Source: Telmatactis stephensoni
Lineage: Eukaryota > Cnidaria > Anthozoa > Actiniaria > Isophelliidae
Direction: 5' to 3'
DNA: 64,000 bases
Assembly: GCA_029948255.1 (NCBI GenBank)
Contig: JALIZF010001919.1
Span: 1,364,001-1,428,000 of the forward strand
Positions within the stretch are counted from its first letter, which is position 1. Each line of letters begins with the position of its first letter. The position numbers and the translations under genes were made by a program. Positions 37,968 to 49,561 of this stretch are shown here, in pieces. The notes beneath the pieces are model-generated. The model was not told where the DNA came from. It saw only the letters and a list, made by a program, of their open reading frames with translations, and did no database searches.

Positions 37968-38914
37968 ATGCATTAATGCGTGCAAGCATAACCAGTGCTT
38001 GCATTGCTTATTACTGTACAAGTGAGGGAAGGGATCAACATGGCAGATCTGAAAAACTCCAAGTTTGCTGTAGACTCCCTTTAAATATTATGCAAGTCGT
38101 ATAACTCTTCATGCAGTGATAACATTACCACAATTAGCAAATTCCCATGTGCAAACTCAAGAGGCTTCATCTCCCACAGACTGAGGTGATTACATACTAG
38201 CAGCACACTTGAGGCACCAGCGGCAACTTGTGTTGAGCGTGATCTGCAACATTTGACAGCTAAATCAAACCACGTGGCTTGTTGCTCAATAAAATTCAAT
38301 TGCAAGCCTTTAAGGGATTTATCCAGATGACCTCCCCACTTACCAGTGTCCAAATTAAGCTGCTTTGTGAATTATCTTACTGTGCCAAGACCTTGATCAG
38401 TACAAGTCTGATCAAGGATGGTAAAAAAGTTATGTTGTTAGACCAAAAATATGTGCATGAAAAAATAAAAAAGCAAAATCCAATATTTCAATAACATCAA
38501 AACACTGTGATTACTGCCACCTTATGATAAAAGAGACAAACATATTCAAAGCTTTCTTCATGTGGGCAAGGCTGAAATCTTGATCTTAATGGAAATTGCA
38601 GTCTCACTCTCAGAATAAATAAATAGGAAAGTTTAAAAAGTCATGGGCTTGAAATGTGGTAGAGCTTAATAATGCTTTAAGACCTTGTGTTCGCAGTCTT
38701 CAAATTATCATCAAGTATTAATTTTATTAAGGTAGCAAAATATGTTTCAATTTTATTCATTCCATAATTTTCAGGGTTTTTTTGTTTTGTTTTTTTCTTT
38801 GTACAAAAATGTTTGGTTAGGGTTGTATGATACATGTCTACATCCCTTTTAGTTAGTTTGCATTTTTTGGGTGTCCAAATTGCAAGGTGAAAGTTAGATG
38901 GATAATGCCTCTTA
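37968..38914. other. SNAPC1 3' UTR and spacer
   Basis: No further coding region seen. AATAAA lies at 38614-38619, about 650 bases after the SNAPC1 stop, and may be its polyadenylation signal. Confidence 0.45.
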
Positions 38915-39013
38915 GGCCCAGTTCAGACGTCGAACTTTTGCCGTGTCGAATCTAATAACATCATTGTTTTCAATGCATTCGACATGGCAAAAATTCGACG
39001 TTTGAACTGGGTC
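38915..39013. mobile_element. Harbinger-like MITE with TTA duplication
   Basis: A 99-base element with ends GGCCCAGTTCAGACGTCGAA and, inverted, GACCCAGTTCAAACGTCGAA. TTA flanks both sides (38912-38914 and 39014-39016). It lies between the convergent SNAPC1 and VOPP1-like genes. Confidence 0.75.
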
Positions 39014-39092
39014 TTAGAGTTTAGTGATCTTTCTCTTACAAATAACTCTCACTCAGACACTTTCAATTTTCTCAAACTTTATTGTACACTTA

Positions 39093-39098
39093 TTTATT
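39093..39098 (-). promoter_or_regulatory. Candidate polyadenylation signal of the VOPP1-like gene
   Basis: AATAAA on the minus strand, about 330 bases after the stop codon; a second copy lies nearby at 39078-39083. Confidence 0.35.
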
Positions 39099-39429
39099 GA
39101 ACTAAATCTATAGCCCAAAAATGTATAGTATTAAATTAAATTAAATTATTATTGCATCAGATTTTGTTTGATTTCTTTGTATAGGCAACCCAAATAGAAT
39201 CTATCAAAAATAGAATATAAATGCTTGCCATAAATGTTGTTGGGTATTCTTTCGTAACAACTCTAGGGAAGTCTAGGGGAGGGTTTGAGATATTGATGAA
39301 CCACAGGAAGTCCACTGATAGGTTATAAGAAACTGTTTGACTACAACACCATCCAACACCACCTACTGCTAAAAATAATGGACTCCAAGGTTTCCCAAAA
39401 TTGTAAGTTGGAAATAATGTTGTTTATGT

Positions 39430-40923
39430 CTAATGGTTTAGTGGAGGGGCAGTTGGAGTTCTTCGTTCTGTGTAGTCGTAAGGTGGGGGCTGAACAGGTG
39501 AAGATTGTTGCTGCATTTCGTCTCGTAGAGGAATACTACCCTTAGCACTTGTAGAAATATATGTTGCTTGGGTAGGTGATTGTCCATACAAATGTTCTGG
39601 AGGTTGTTGTCGAACATAAATTGGCTCTCCATAATCAGTCAGACCATATAAGATATAGCCTTTTGGGTGATCATGTAACTTTTTATAATCAGATTGAGTG
39701 TTTATTTTTCTGTATCTCATCCAACAGCAGACCATGAAGAATGAAAGAGCATAACGCCACCAAATAACCTAGGAAACAATCAAATATGTCATCATATAGT
39801 GAATTGGTGGGGCTTAGGGGTGGGCTTTGACAAATCACTTTTTCTCTTCCCTCCAATGACAAAGTCAAAGCTTCGAAGGGTATGGTTTAATTTAAGCTTC
39901 TTGGTCAGAAAACATGGCATGGATTGGAAAATAACATACTATGGTGTACAATATGTGACACTGCTCTTGCAATCTGTTGCTCTGCTTTACAGACTAGCTT
40001 TTGTCTGATAATTTTGTTGAGAAGCCCTTCCCCCACCAGCACCCACAAATAATGAAAGAGAGAGAGAAGAGAAAGCAAGGAAAGGAAGAGAGACAGAAAG
40101 AAGGAGAATAAAACGAGAGAAAGAAAATAAAGAAGGAAAGAAATGAAATAAAATCACAAAAAATATATATATCCACTTACCATATATACCAGTATCCCGT
40201 CAGATAACTACAACATTCATCAAAACCACAACAATACTCGTTATAATTGCACCTGTGGAAATAAAGCAACTGCCATCAATCCATCAATATTATTAAAATG
40301 TTCAAAAACAAAATTAATATTCTTTGTCTGTAATTAATTCAGTTTCAACTATTCATCCGGGAAGAGCGACGCGTAAACAGCTACCTGTATCATATTCCGA
40401 TATTATATAGCTTTGCTTGTACATAAACTACCAGCTTTTGTACAAGAAAATAATGTCAGAATACTTAAATTAAAAGTGCTTACCAATCTGGTCGACAATA
40501 GTAGCCATGAGTCTAGAAAAACATGATTAACAATATGGTTAAGCGCCAAAATTACAATTTGTAATTAATTCTCCACAACAGAGGAGACATAATTATAACA
40601 AGAAATTACAAGTATACTGTCTGAAGTTTATCTTCGGCATTCTAAAGTGCCTTACTACTTTTAAAAGACGAAAGAACACTTAATAAAGAAAAATTTAAAA
40701 ATTCTAGAGTTCAGATAGGCAACAAGTGAAATTTGTTGATATGCGACACGTCACAAAACATCAATGAGCCAAGGAAATTAGCTAAGGCCAAAACTAGCAA
40801 ATTTTACATTGACAAGAAGAAATTAATTGAAATTATCCATCAACTGACCTCCTGAATAAATGTGAAAGAGAAGAGAGCAGTCGTCAGTTCCAAGAAGGAA
40901 GCCAATCGAGTGTCCCCTGCCAT
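39430..40923 (-). CDS. VOPP1/WBP1-like single-pass membrane protein with PPxY motif
   Basis: Four coding exons on the minus strand: 40923-40849, 40512-40484, 40252-40181 and 39768-39430, about 171 residues. Exon 1 gives a signal-peptide-like start (MAGDTRLASFLELTTALFSF). Next comes a short Cys-rich ectodomain, HGYYCRPDWCNYNEYCCG then FDECCSYLTGYWYIW, with the CCG-x-x-x-CC pattern of the VOPP1/WBP1 families. The membrane segment is WWRYALSFFMVCCW, followed by basic RYRK. The cytoplasmic tail is Pro-rich and contains QPPPYDYTE, a WW-domain-binding PPxY motif. Such proteins act in endosomal or lysosomal membranes and recruit WW-domain E3 ligases (family knowledge). The exon 3 to 4 junction is one base out of phase; see findings. 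The family call is moderate, the membrane topology good. Confidence 0.72.
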
Positions 40924-43875
40924 TTACACCCTTTGGACGATGCAGAATGCAGGTTTATTCTCATGCAAATTTCCAGTTGTTTTTTAAAAAAGTACTTTTG
41001 ACCGGGTTTCCTGTGGTGCGCGTCATAGGTCAGAATTTGTCAAAAAAATTCATCTTGTTTTTTAGAAAAGCGCAGATTTTTATGGGGACAGAATTTTCAT
41101 TTTCTGAGAGAAGGGACATTCAAATTACCTCGGTCATATAATACTATTGTTGTAAAGGAATATATTAATATAATTACTTCAGTATCAATGGTATGTTATT
41201 GTCTCCACAATCCAAGGTAAACATCAGAACAACATTTAAACAGAGGACAACATTAAAACAGCTATGACAACATCAGCTGAGCTCTCTTGGCGTCCACGAC
41301 CCGGTGAAGAACCTTACTGCCGGTAGTGCAATGAGGACAATGAGAGCCAGAATCCACTTGCGCGCCCATCGAGACTGAGGAAGTTAACTGTCAGGAAAGT
41401 TTTCAAAGAGGCCAGCCGTACTTTATCAAAACAAATAAACTCTTTTCGGTGAGATGCCAACGACGACGTTTACTTGTTGGAAACTATGGCATCGAAGGAG
41501 ACAACCGTGCTTGGTAAGGTTATCGTGATAATAGTAATATCCTCCTCTAGCCCAGGTTATTTACGAATTAGATCTAATCTTAGAAAGCCGCAAGATCAAT
41601 TTCACAGCGATTCGACCAGATGCAAATGTAAAGTGGTTAATTTGAATGCCACGCTACCGAATAATCTTCGCGTCAAATGTCATCTGGTTTCATCTGTCCG
41701 CGGTCCGGCAGGAGTCATTTCTTCTTTTTCAAAACAAATTATCAAAGTCATGTGATCATTTTCAATACAAAGTATAAATAACCGAACAAAAATGTATTTC
41801 GTGTTCACTGTAGCAAGTAATCTATCATTCGAGGGATTTTATTAATATATGTACAAGTACCGGATGATAACATGAGTTTTTCACACTGCAAAACAACTTG
41901 TCTCTGACGGAAAAAAATCTCGATCCACTTATATTTAGTGTTTATAAAAGAAAAAAGAAAAAAATGAATGAACGAAATCTCAAATCTCATTCTTTGCAAA
42001 AGAGAAATGAAAATAAACCAATAAATGAAAGAAAATGAGGGAAATATGAGAAGTGAGTTCCATTTATCGTACATTCTCTTCGACTGTTCGGTTGAATTCT
42101 ACTGGCTATCAATTTATCTTTCCTTGGAAGTTTGAGATAGCAAGGTTTTACAGTAATTACTACCAGAGGGCATCTAATTGAAGTAAAAAGGTTTAGCAAA
42201 TTATCGATATGACTCTGATCTAAAAACGGTCGGTTTTAAAGGGTGCTTATGAAATCATCTATCATTATTGAAGTCAAGCGAATACCGTATCGGTGACATT
42301 TTCTCAATTAGAGCTCTAACAGCATGTTTTGCGGTTATGAATGAATTATTGATTCCAAACCATGGTAAACATTTTCCCATTTTATTCGAAAGTGTCAAAT
42401 TTTAGCATTTTGTCTGGTATTCCCATTTATATTCTCGATTCATTTGCTTGTGTACATGCCTGTAAACAAATCATTTCGAAAATCAAAGGGAACGAGCATT
42501 TTTCGGATAAGATTTTATAATCAATTTAATAAGATCAATTTGGGTTTGCAATATCCGTTACCAGACTGTATGGCCAGAGAAGAGACAAATGAACATGAAC
42601 ACAAAGCTGATTTATAATTCATGATTTTATATGAGTACTATAAAACAAATATGCACAAATGGTTGTCATGAATTAAATATACCTTAAAAAAGATATCCAC
42701 TAATAAAATAATGCAAAGCAAATAACGGCTCATGCAAGAAAGTCTTGATAGTACCAGTCGTGGTGACTCAAATTTAGTTTCCGCAATGACATTTCCCTAA
42801 GTACTTTTTCGACCGAGATGATCGTAGTACCTTTTAGGAGTCAAAATCGCTCAGTTTGGCAGCTTTTAAGGCGCCGACTTTTAAAAAACTTTTCAAAGCA
42901 GACAAAAAGTTCTTGACGCATAGAAGATAGAAGATATATATGAAGAAGTGATAACGACATCATGAAATAATGAATGTTTTTATCGGTATCTTTTAGAGGT
43001 AAAATATCTTGATGATCCGCACCCTTTTTCGTACATTAAGCAGTATTTACAAAATATCACCACAACTAGATATGAACCGGACTGTTTTAGGGATTAAACA
43101 GAATTCATGACGGTCAAGTAAGTATAAATATAAGAGAGTCCCCAGTCGGCAGTTATCTTTCTAAGTAACGTCAGCAAAATGCGTGGGTTTCTTCAGTAAG
43201 CTGCACTGATTTACGGAATGCACTGAACCAGTGTGTTTTTGTTCAAGTGAATCTGTCAAGTCACGATATATATCGATGCCTAACTGCTCGTCAATTTCTA
43301 GGCAATAGTAGAAAGTAAAAGAAAGAAAAAAGAAAGAAAGAAAGAAAGTCGGAAAAGTTTTGCTACTTGTAAATATGTGCTCATCCAGTTCTTCGATATT
43401 ATCTTGAAAAACTAGCGAAGACGCCAAAAGAAAGTAAAAGACAAACACGTGCCAAGAGTTTGACAGTTACTGTTATTAGGAATGTTCTGGCTAGGATTTT
43501 GATGATCATTGCAACAACTCACGTGTCCCCCCTTAAACCTATACCTCTCCCTCTCCCCTCCTTACTGAGGTATGCTCGTACAAAGGCTTAGCCATTGCTA
43601 ATTAACTACAATAGTAGTTCTTATCTACTAGCCAGGAGAGCGATAGCATGGAAAGAGCATCCCGCAATGCAGAAAACTGTTGTTTCCGGTTCCTCCAGCT
43701 GCGGTTAGCATCGAAGCAAATTTCCGGCTATGAGCGGAAGTAAGAATGATATTTCCCGTGATTCCATGTGTTCCATGACGTCTGAGAGGAAAACACACAG
43801 AAAAGAGAAGGAGTCGAGAGAAAGTTGATGTTGAGTACAAATAACATCTCTCTATGAACCAGTTTCTACAGATTC
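40924..43875. other. Spacer between the VOPP1-like and FBXL20-like genes
   Basis: It should hold both 5' regulatory regions, as the genes are divergent. A possible short exon (MASKETTVLG, then a strong donor) at 41488-41515 has no partner exon that I can find. An ORF encoding a Lys/Glu/Arg/Ser-rich peptide starts at 43730. No clear transposon. Otherwise nothing recognised. Confidence 0.45.
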
Positions 43876-46800
43876 ATGTACTCTAACCATCAGAACGGTC
43901 GTATCAACTATAGCTACAGCCATTCCAGAAACAATTCGCGTAGTAGATTCGAGGTTGGTAAGCAAAATCTTGTGCATTTGTGAAGTGTTTGTGGGAGCAT
44001 TATGACTTCAGTGCACTGTGTTTTGTTGTTGCTCTGTGTGATGAAATAGGACTTTGATTCGTTCCGAGACTCAAAAGAAAGAAGTCTAGAGGCTTATATT
44101 TTGCCTGTACCCTCGAAGGGCGCTGTTTGACATCGTGTCTTGTCCAAGGCGAACTAATATAGTCGAGTTTGTAAGCGAAGTGAGGTCCATTTTGAACTGT
44201 AGTTTGTTTTGATACCGATGGTCGCTTAGCTAAATAATATTCGTGACAGTCCACAGATTAAATATGGCGTATTTTATAGTAAATCAGTTCTGTCACTCCT
44301 AAAGGCTTGAATTTGAAAGTCCAACTTTCTTGCCTTAAAAGGTGTGAAGAGACGGATGTGTTCGTGTTTCGAGAAAACTGCGACTCCTGCGACTGAATGA
44401 GCAATATCGTTTGGTTTTCAAAATGATCTTTACAATTCATACATGTATTTCTCCACTCAATTGAACGTCTGTCGTTTTGCTGTAAGCCAAAATGATATTT
44501 CCAAAATTTAATGAAATTCTGTAATTCGATTGATTCACGATCTTTCCCTTTCGAACTCATGAAAGCTGTCTATCCTCGAGCAGTTTTGGTTCTAAAACTT
44601 CCAAGAGAAATGATTCGTGTTGTCATTTTCATGCGCTTCCAGGGCTTTTATCGGTAATTTGTTCGATTTTTCGAGGCCGATTTATTTGACGCTGTCAAAA
44701 CATAAAAACAGAAAAGTGCTAGAGGTTTATTATGGAATATCGTCGCCTGTCGTCTCGAATTTCACCAACCACAGATTCACGAAATTGTAAACTTTCGAAC
44801 ATTCGATCTTCACGGTCCATCATATTTTTTCTTTTCACTCCAAACAATTCAGCACTTCTTTGTTGTGTTCCACTTGACTGAACTCTACTTTTTATTCATT
44901 GTTTTGCAAATTGGTTTCAGCTGAATTAAAAAAGGTCAGTTCGGAGTGTTGTCTAGGATTGTTTGTTCTGTTGCGGTGATGAAGTTGTCGTTTGTTGTTA
45001 ATACTTGGGACATTAGGGGTTGGCTCTAGTTAGGGTCTAGTCTACATTACTCCAAATGAGATGGTAATCTTTATCTTTCCACAGCTACATCATTTCAACA
45101 CCAACGACGATCAAGCGCTGATTAACAAAAAACTCCCTAAAGAGCTTATCCTGAGGTACAATACCAGCTTGTACTCTTACTATAAACAATATTCCTGCAT
45201 GTTGCAGTGAGAAACATTCTAAATACATGAATTCCTGAAAAAAAGTCTTGTGGAATTCACAATTTAACTCATCTAAAACAAACAAAAAACATTTTGTGTA
45301 TTTCAGCTTGTCTTTGCAAAACCAAAAGAAAGAATAAATGACAAGGAAATTAAAAAAGAAAAGGTGTTTTTATACACGCTTTGTAGAAAAAGTATTTTGC
45401 ATCACTTTACAAAATATTCATTTTTTTCTAGCTGATGAATAATTCATAAGGCAAATAATTTCAGTGCAGCTCTCATTTCTGGCTTTTAAATCTTTAATTG
45501 TCCAATATTATCAATATTTAAAAAGATGATATTGTCTATCATCAGGGTGTATTATCTGTCACTTTATTTCTTTCATCTCAATATGCCTGATTGGGGTGAG
45601 ATTTCTGAAAGATTTATCAGGCTCTATATTTTACAGATTGTATTGATAGTCTTGGAACATTGACAAATTAGACACCTTTGTCCCTCATTATCTAAACACT
45701 GAATTTATAAAAATTAGTAGCTGACAATCGTGCTAATAATGTGAGATTACAAAGATTACATTCAACTCCCAACACAATAGTACACTCAGATCAGTCCAGT
45801 TCTGAAGTATTGTACACCTGTAGTTCACCATTAAATATTACTAATTAAATTGTAACTTTTGTTTTCTTTAGGATATTCTCTTTTCTTGATGTAGTTACAC
45901 TTTGTAGATGTGCACAGGTTTCCAAGGTAACTGTTCTAACCACTTTAATCAATGTACCTAATTATTTTATTCTTCCATAACCATGGTATAAATTAACAGA
46001 CAATATGGCCTGAAATACTGTATGCTTACAATATTCCTAAGAGCAGTCTGTTACTGAGAATTTATTTTAGTTTTGTGGAACATTTTCCATTTAAATTCAA
46101 ATAATTGTTTTTGTTAATGTATGTAATGTATATATTTTTCATCTTCTATAGTATGTCTGTAGTTTTTAGATTGTATATTTTATCTTTTATTAGGTAGGGG
46201 TTAGGTCACAATTGGGACGCAAGTCATGTTCCTTTCCCTTGTCACACCCCTCTCTTTAGTTTTGATTGAAGTCGTTATATGCATACATGTGTTCATCAGT
46301 GTTATTTTTAGTTTCCTAGTACTGTATTGTAAATTTGTGATGAAGCCATTAAACTAAACTAAACATATTCATTGCTGGAAGTATTCATAAAGGTCACAAA
46401 CAATTTAGTGACAATTCAAGGGGAAGACTGTGTTCTTTTATCAGTATTTCAGCTCTTTTCAGTGTGCTCCAACTTTGCCAATTGAGAACTGGATTTCTGC
46501 TATCATTGATGATATCCTTGAGAGAAGGAATAGTCAGTCTTTATCTTGATGCCCTAAGCACATGCTCCATTCTAGACACAGGGACATTATCTTTGAACTA
46601 TTTGCCAACCATCAAATCTCCATGGACCAATGTTAATGACAGTTCAAACTTGCTGAATCTGTAAAACAAAGCAAATCAGTTGTTCATTGAGGCACAAACA
46701 AATCCACCATTCAACACTTGTACTACTGACAGTAGTCATTGACTTATTAATTAAAAATGTTTTGTAATGAATATCTTCTTTTGCCTGATACTCTTATGCT

Positions 46801-49518
46801 TAATCTGCAAATCATAAAATCATACACATGCACTTCTACAAACATTTCAATTAGTAATGTCTCTTGTCTTCTGACCAATCAGAAATTATTTAACTACAAA
46901 CATCACAATTACCTTCCTGTTCTCAGCTTTGCATTTCCCAAAGTAATACTAACAGTGTCCTTGCAGCACTTCAATCACTTTCTATGAGAAATTACTAGTT
47001 ACTATATTTTATTTAGTGCATATCTCTGTGATCTAATTCTGTTTACTTTCGTCCAACTGAAATAGTCTTTCATTAACTTTTTTTTAGTTATGGAATGTGC
47101 TGGCTTTGGATGGCAGCAATTGGCAGAGGGTTAACCTCTTTGCTTTTCAGAGGGACATAGAGGTTATCTTAATTAGTTACTGTCATTTTACCATATAATA
47201 TCAATTCTATGGTTATGCCCTTGGGGATGAGTTAGGGAGGGGGGTGTGGGGTTAGGGGTACCCCTAATCCCACACCCCTTCCCTAACTAATACTTTGTAC
47301 TCAGCAAAGTTTCATATGGAGGGTAGGTACCTAAAGGATTCGTCATTATAGGGTGTTTAGGTTAACAACTGGAGGGAGCTGCAATAGGGTTCTAAAATCC
47401 TGTTATTATCCCAGGCCACGTTTTTTTTTGCAGAAATCCTGCATTCCTGTATTGTGATCCCAGAAAAACACAAATTCCCACTACCACTTGTGATTGAAAT
47501 TCCCGATTTTCACTGTCTTGTATTTTGTCACCTCTAATTTGCCAACACTTCATGAGACAGTTCCCTCTAAACGAACCAATAAAATGTATATTTTATCAAT
47601 GAAAGGAATATTTGATATCCATTCAAGCAGGATTTGATGTTGATATTGTAGGAGAGTGTGGTACAGAATCTATCTAAGAGATGCGGAGGCTTTCTCAAGC
47701 AACTTAGTCTGCAAGGATGTAAAAGTATAGGAGATGGTGCATTAAGGTAACCTGTTCAAGGAAAATTTAGTTTCCACTTGTAGGCCAGGTTTTTAAAAAA
47801 TCAATTCAATTATGTCAATTTACCTAGCACAAATTAATAATTTCTCTTTCTTTCAAAAAATATTATGCTTCATATATTTTTACATGTCAAAGACATGTGT
47901 ACACTGTAGAATTACATGACTTTATAACCCTTTATCACAAAGCTAGTGATCATATGTAGATGCCTGGCAATTATCCTCACTCGGACTCAATAAAACAAAT
48001 GCACCATCTAATGAAGTCATTGTTTTGTTGAGTGAGGCTAACCAGGCATCTGTATACTGACATGTCTGTTGGGTGAAAGGGGTGGTGTACTAGTTCACCT
48101 TTCACCTTTTCCCTCAATCAATGACAGAGGCTCAATTCCAGATGTGCGACATATATATGAACTGAGTTTGTTTGATGTTATGTTCCCTACCATATGTCAC
48201 AAGTGTTTTTTCTCTGGGTCCTCCCATTTTTCTACCGCAGAAAAACAACAGCGTGGTTTGAATTGAGTGTTATAATGGTACATAATTAAGTAGAATATTT
48301 GAATCTAGTGGTCATGTGCATGCTTGTCAGGGTCACATCAACCAAACGGCTGCAAATTTATCCTTGCCTTATTTATTCAACATTCCAAAATTTTAAAAAA
48401 CCTTTAGTTATAGGATTCCAGGTTTTCAATTTGATCAAAGGTATATTAAATATCTTTGAATTTAGAATAGCATGATTTTGTTTGTTGAACATTTATTGCT
48501 GTTGACAGTCAATGCTTGGCTTGGTCAATTATGTTGACAGAATTTTGATAGGTTGTCACTTTCTCAAACAAAAACATTTAAATGTGTCATAAAGTTAGTC
48601 ATAAATAGTCTGGCCCTAGCAAAACAGCTGGCAATGAACTTGTGGTAAAAGCTCAGGAAAGTATAAGAAAAAATGGAGAATTTTTTTAATGCCTAATTTC
48701 TTTCTTTTTTTTCCAGAATATTTTCTCAAAATTGTAAAAATATTGAAGAGCTTATTTTAGAAAATTGTAAAAGAATTACTGATAGGTAAGTAGGACTTGT
48801 CAAAGTTTTGACTCTAATATTTAATCTCAATCACAATATAATCAGCTTAATGTGATAACTAACTTTTACCACCTTCGCAACATTGCTAAAATCAGAAAAT
48901 ACTTATCCCTTCAAACAACCGAGAGACTGGTCCATGCTTTTGTAACTTCCAAGATAGATCACTTCAACTGCCTCCTATTTGGCCTTCCCAATCATCTTCT
49001 ATCTAAACTACAGTCAGTCCAAAATGCTGCTGCTCGTGTAATTACTTGTTCTCGTAAACACTGCCATATCACGCCTATCTTGATTCAGTTACATTGGCTT
49101 CCTGTGGCTGATCGCATCAAGTTCAAGATTCTACTCATTACATTTAAATCACTCAATGACCTGGCTCCATCTTACATCTCCGACTTGATTTCTCGTTACA
49201 AGCCATCAAGAAACCTTCGATCCTCATCTTCTATTCAACTTAATCGTGGCCAATTTCGCTTAAAGTCATATGGTCATCGTACATTCTCTGTGTGTGGTCC
49301 TGAACTGTGGAATGCCCTTCCTCCCTTCATAAGATCCGAATCATCCCTTTCATCCTTCAAGTCAGCTTTGAAGACTTACTTATTCAAGTCTGCATTTAAC
49401 TTGGAACTTAATTAATATAATTCACATAGTTATTTTTTATTTTATTTACTTTTTTATTATTTTTATTTTATTATTTTGCGCTTAGAGCAGAAATGGATAA
49501 GCGCGTAATAAGTGTATT

Positions 49519-49561
<43 letters not shown>

